From NCBI RefSeq assembly GCF_000759795.1, contig NZ_BBMZ01000012.1, positions 1-64,000 on the forward strand: 64,000 nucleotides of DNA, in the 5' to 3' direction. Under the pieces are notes generated by a model that was given only the letters and a program-made list of their open reading frames with translations, had not been told where the DNA came from and ran no database searches. A program made the position numbers and the translations under genes. Shown here piece by piece: positions 63,548 through 64,000 of the stretch (the first letter of the stretch is position 1; each line of letters starts with the position of its first letter). Source of the DNA: Pseudescherichia vulneris NBRC 102420. Lineage in GTDB: Bacteria; Pseudomonadota; Gammaproteobacteria; Enterobacterales; Enterobacteriaceae.

Positions 63548-64000
63548 TTAACGCGCGTTCTGCTTGATGAAATCGTGGATGCTGGTGTCCTGAGACATGT
63601 CAGCGATGGTATCGGTCAGCACGCTGTTCACGCTGTCGGCGATGTTTTTATTCGACGCCTGCAGTGCACCTTCAACCGAGTAGTTCGCACGGTAGTTTTT
63701 GGTCATCTTGTTGCCGTTCGGGGCAGTAGCGATGATCGCGATATCGGCTTTGGTGGCGATGTTGTAGCGCACGTTGCCCTGGGAGACGTCAGCGTAGAGC
63801 TGGCTCACGATGATCTGCAGATTCACCGCGCCGTTCGGGCCAATCATGTAGCCGCGAGCGGTCATCTGTTTCTCCAGCACTTCCTGCAGCAGGAAACGCA
63901 GGTCGCGGGAGGCGGTCAGGGTCACCAGCTGGTTGTCGCGGGTCACTTTTGCCAGCGCCTGATCCTGACGCTGATCGGCACCGTTGATGCTCACGGTCAC
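63548..64000 (-). CDS. yajG: Lipoprotein YajG, 5' part outside the window
   Basis: 150 codons of the C-terminal part (E. coli 192 residues), beginning inside the window edge at VTVSINGADQRQDQALAKVTRDNQ; about 42 residues with the lipoprotein signal are missing. Matches to the end (SVLTDTIADMSQDTSIHDFIKQNAR-type tail). Function unknown. Confidence 0.93.
   Translation of the reverse strand: MTVSINGADQRQDQALAKVTRDNQLVTLTASRDLRFLLQEVLEKQMTARGYMIGPNGAVNLQIIVSQLYADVSQGNVRYNIATKADIAIIATAPNGNKMTKNYRANYSVEGALQASNKNIADSVNSVLTDTIADMSQDTSIHDFIKQNAR

Overview
The window reads as a chromosomal segment of a gammaproteobacterium of the family Enterobacteriaceae. Nearly every gene matches, in sequence and order, the Escherichia coli K-12 block running from hemB through ampH, sbmA, ddlA, proC, aroL, rdgC, sbcCD, phoBR, brnQ, malZ, queA-tgt-secDF, tsx, ribD-nusB-thiL, dxs, thiI and cyoABCDE to ampG-yajG. 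The DNA is GC-rich and carries many short REP-type palindromes between genes, as in Enterobacter, Klebsiella, Cedecea or Kosakonia relatives. The genus cannot be fixed from this alone. There are no rRNA or tRNA genes, insertion-sequence transposases, prophage genes or CRISPR arrays.

Layout. 1-4.1 kb: an OlsF-like bifunctional acyltransferase, hemB (haem synthesis) and ampH (peptidoglycan hydrolase), all on the minus strand. 4.3-7.5 kb: sbmA-yaiW, yaiY, yaiZ. 7.5-12.2 kb: ddlA, then an accessory stretch with an extensin-like putative LAS metallopeptidase and an MdtG-like efflux pump, then iraP and dgcC. phoA and psiF, which lie between iraP and dgcC in E. coli, are absent here. 12.3-17.8 kb: proC, yaiI, the TyrR/TrpR-type aroL-yaiA-aroM operon, ppnP, rdgC, mak. 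17.9-24.4 kb: sbcDC, divergent from phoBR. 24.8-33.5 kb: brnQ, proY, malZ, then a two-gene membrane/periplasmic cassette (DUF2339-DUF3999) not found at this place in E. coli. 33.6-42.3 kb: a 2-Cys peroxiredoxin, acpH, queA-tgt-yajC-secD-secF, tsx, yajI. 42.4-46.6 kb: nrdR-ribD-ribH-nusB-thiL-pgpA. 46.6-50.7 kb: xseB-ispA-dxs-yajO. 50.9-54.5 kb: thiI, yajL, panE, yajQ. 55.2-64 kb: yajR, cyoABCDE, ampG and the 3' part of yajG. araJ (between mak and sbcC) and yajD (between secF and tsx) are also missing relative to E. coli.

Most genes are housekeeping: tRNA queuosine (queA, tgt), Sec export (yajC, secD, secF), riboflavin, thiamine and isoprenoid precursor synthesis, phosphate sensing (phoBR), and the aerobic bo3 oxidase (cyo). 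Recognisable control sites include a pho box before phoB, TyrR and TrpR boxes before aroL, paired CsgD-like sites before dgcC, a PdhR-like box before cyoA, and several rho-independent terminators.

The most unusual object is a 582-bp, gene-free, strongly self-complementary element (54579-55160) between yajQ and yajR. It is closed by a perfect 19-bp inverted repeat and packed with nested hairpins; it looks like either a large structured RNA or a non-autonomous mobile element. Other points of interest are a long hairpin that buries the yajO ribosome-binding site, the predicted ornithine-lipid synthase next to hemB, and the DUF2339/DUF3999 pair.
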